In this document: one piece after another, positions 62,761 to 64,000 of the stretch
Numbering within the stretch: position 1 is the first letter of the stretch
Layout of the letters: every line of letters starts with the position of its first letter
The notes under the pieces: model-generated
Seen by the model: only the letters and a program-made list of their open reading frames with translations
What the model was told of the DNA's origin: nothing
Databases searched by the model: none
Program-made: the position numbers and the translations under genes
Assembly: GCF_965638725.1 (NCBI RefSeq)
Contig: NC_134960.1
Span: 5,520,501-5,584,500, forward strand
DNA: 64,000 bases
Direction: 5' to 3'
Origin: Aptenodytes patagonicus
Taxonomy: Eukaryota > Chordata > Aves > Sphenisciformes > Spheniscidae

Positions 62761-64000
62761 CACCTTGTCCTTCAGGTGCTACTGCCTGGAACAAATGCCA
62801 GCCTGGCCTGTGTTTTGAACAATAGGCAGCTTTTCACACAGCCCTCTTCACCCCCGAGACACTTCTTTTTCACAGCCATGTGGCAATGGGGGGGGGGGGA
62901 ATTAAGGCCCAAAGGCTGGAAAAATGAAAACAGAAAGCAGCGAAGCACTGCTGAGATAAGCAGATCGGTGCTCACAGGGTACAAGGAGACTTGCTGGAGA
63001 GACGTGCCCCGCAGGATCTACAGTCGGCAGCAGTTTGTCACCAGGGTCGCAGATGCCTGGGCAGCGAAGGGGGAAGAGCCACGATGGCAGGTCTGCTCCC
63101 CGGGTTTCGCTCAGCATTGTCCTCTGCTCTGTCAAGTGAAGGTCCATCAATCATCGTTCAGCGGTTATCTAATGATCGAGGGGCTTCTCCACAAGCACTC
63201 GGCTGCTAGAGACAGGCAGCGAGCAATGGGACATGAAATCTCCAGCTCGCCCATCTCACCAGTGCGTGATGGACTAAAGCCATTCCCTTATTTTGTGAGA
63301 TACCAGGGAAGACACACACACTCGTCTGCTTGCTGAAAGACACGGATTCTGAAGACAGCTAAATAAAACAAACTAGAAAAAGACTAATGGTAAAAAATGA
63401 CAAAAATCCTCAAAAAAAGGTTTGGATGTGCTAGTCTTCCTTCTTATTCCAACCGTGTCCCTACTGCCATGGACTCAGAGGCTTTCAGCTTGTTCCTCAG
63501 AGGTCTGACTGTTAATTCACCCACCAGTCCTTGAGGAAGAAATGCTCCGGAGATTTCATCTGGGTTGGAAATAGTCCTCACTTCCTAATGACAGCCCAGC
63601 CGATAAGACAGCCCTTTACGGTCCCGACTGCTGCTGCTATGGCGTGTTTTGTCACACTGTGACAAATTACGAAGTGTTCTGTCGCTGAAATGCCTTCAGT
63701 AGCATTTATATTTAAGAAAAACTCCAGGTTGCACAGATAAGGTAGCTGATGATATGCAGTTTCTACATCTCAAGTTTTTTAATGTATTTTTTCCTAAACA
63801 TCCGGCATTTCTTGACATCCATTAATTTTTTTTTTTTTTAATTTTTTTGCAAAAGAGGTAACTGTTTCCAGCAGAAAGCAATTTCTGACTAACTTCACCA
63901 CAGGCCTGCAGTGCATGACATGCAAATGATACCACTGCAAATATGCAAACAGCTGGGGAAAAAGGTGAGTAATGCAGTCGCTTGGCAAAGAATCACAGCA

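Larger units (their letters stand above)
53900..64000. other. Region downstream of WNT8A, no gene recognised
   Basis: About 10 kb. I looked for a second Wnt8 copy and for the NME5 gene that follows WNT8A in mammals and saw neither; NME5 may lie further on. Present are a G-tract at 54,574-54,588, a possible ancient repeat at 58,752-58,850, a 16-bp tandem repeat at 62,729-62,760, another G-tract near 62,889, and a T-rich stretch near 63,825-63,848. Open frames here look random. Confidence 0.65.

Noticed and set aside
53900-64000. Second Wnt8 copy or NME5 gene downstream of WNT8A
   Set aside because: Fish have tandem wnt8a units and mammals have NME5 next, so I looked for Wnt cysteine motifs and for nucleoside diphosphate kinase sequence; none was seen.
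63982-64000. AATCACAG at the window end as a CR1 terminus
   Set aside because: Too short to judge at the edge; no CR1 body is visible.

Overview
The window looks like a bird nuclear genome, probably a compact segment of a macrochromosome or intermediate chromosome. Three things point that way: vertebrate genes with short GT-AG introns, a CR1 LINE tail, and a solo long terminal repeat (LTR) of a type typical of avian ERVL elements. The species cannot be named from the sequence. Three protein-coding loci can be supported: FAM13B (minus strand, 5' half only), a small thymosin-beta gene (plus strand) and a complete WNT8A (plus strand). From memory, mammals also have FAM13B and WNT8A as head-to-head neighbours (human 5q31.2).

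Layout. Positions 1 to about 20,850 are the 5' part of FAM13B: four coding exons (2635-2779, 3413-3590, 7618-7830, 8291-8447) encoding residues 1-231, including the RhoGAP-like domain; a 12-kb first intron; and a probable non-coding first exon in a CpG island at about 20,280-21,150. The rest of FAM13B lies beyond position 1. Positions 21,150-31,500 are intergenic with a CR1 tail at 30,580. A thymosin-beta gene occupies about 31,500-33,955, with coding exons 32,511-32,610 and 33,614-33,651 giving 45 residues. Positions 34,000-49,200 are intergenic, with a 590-bp solo LTR at 36,006-36,595 bounded by a perfect 5-bp target duplication, and two MIR-like relics. WNT8A spans about 49,300-53,860: six coding exons, 359 residues, an upstream TATA box and two inverted CCAAT boxes, and a polyadenylation signal at 53,837. 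The last 10 kb (53,900-64,000) contains no gene I can recognise.

Functional view. FAM13B encodes a RhoGAP-family protein whose arginine finger position is glutamine. Thymosin beta is a G-actin-binding peptide. WNT8A is a secreted, lipid-modified ligand used in early axis and mesoderm patterning. They do not form a pathway; the linkage is positional. The most notable points are the thymosin-beta gene lying between FAM13B and WNT8A, a possible in-frame N-terminal extension of that thymosin through an upstream splice acceptor, the Gln-for-Arg finger in FAM13B, the clean solo LTR, several very old SINE-like relics (one inside a WNT8A intron), and a possible unannotated exon in FAM13B. I found no evidence of a wholly new biological system.
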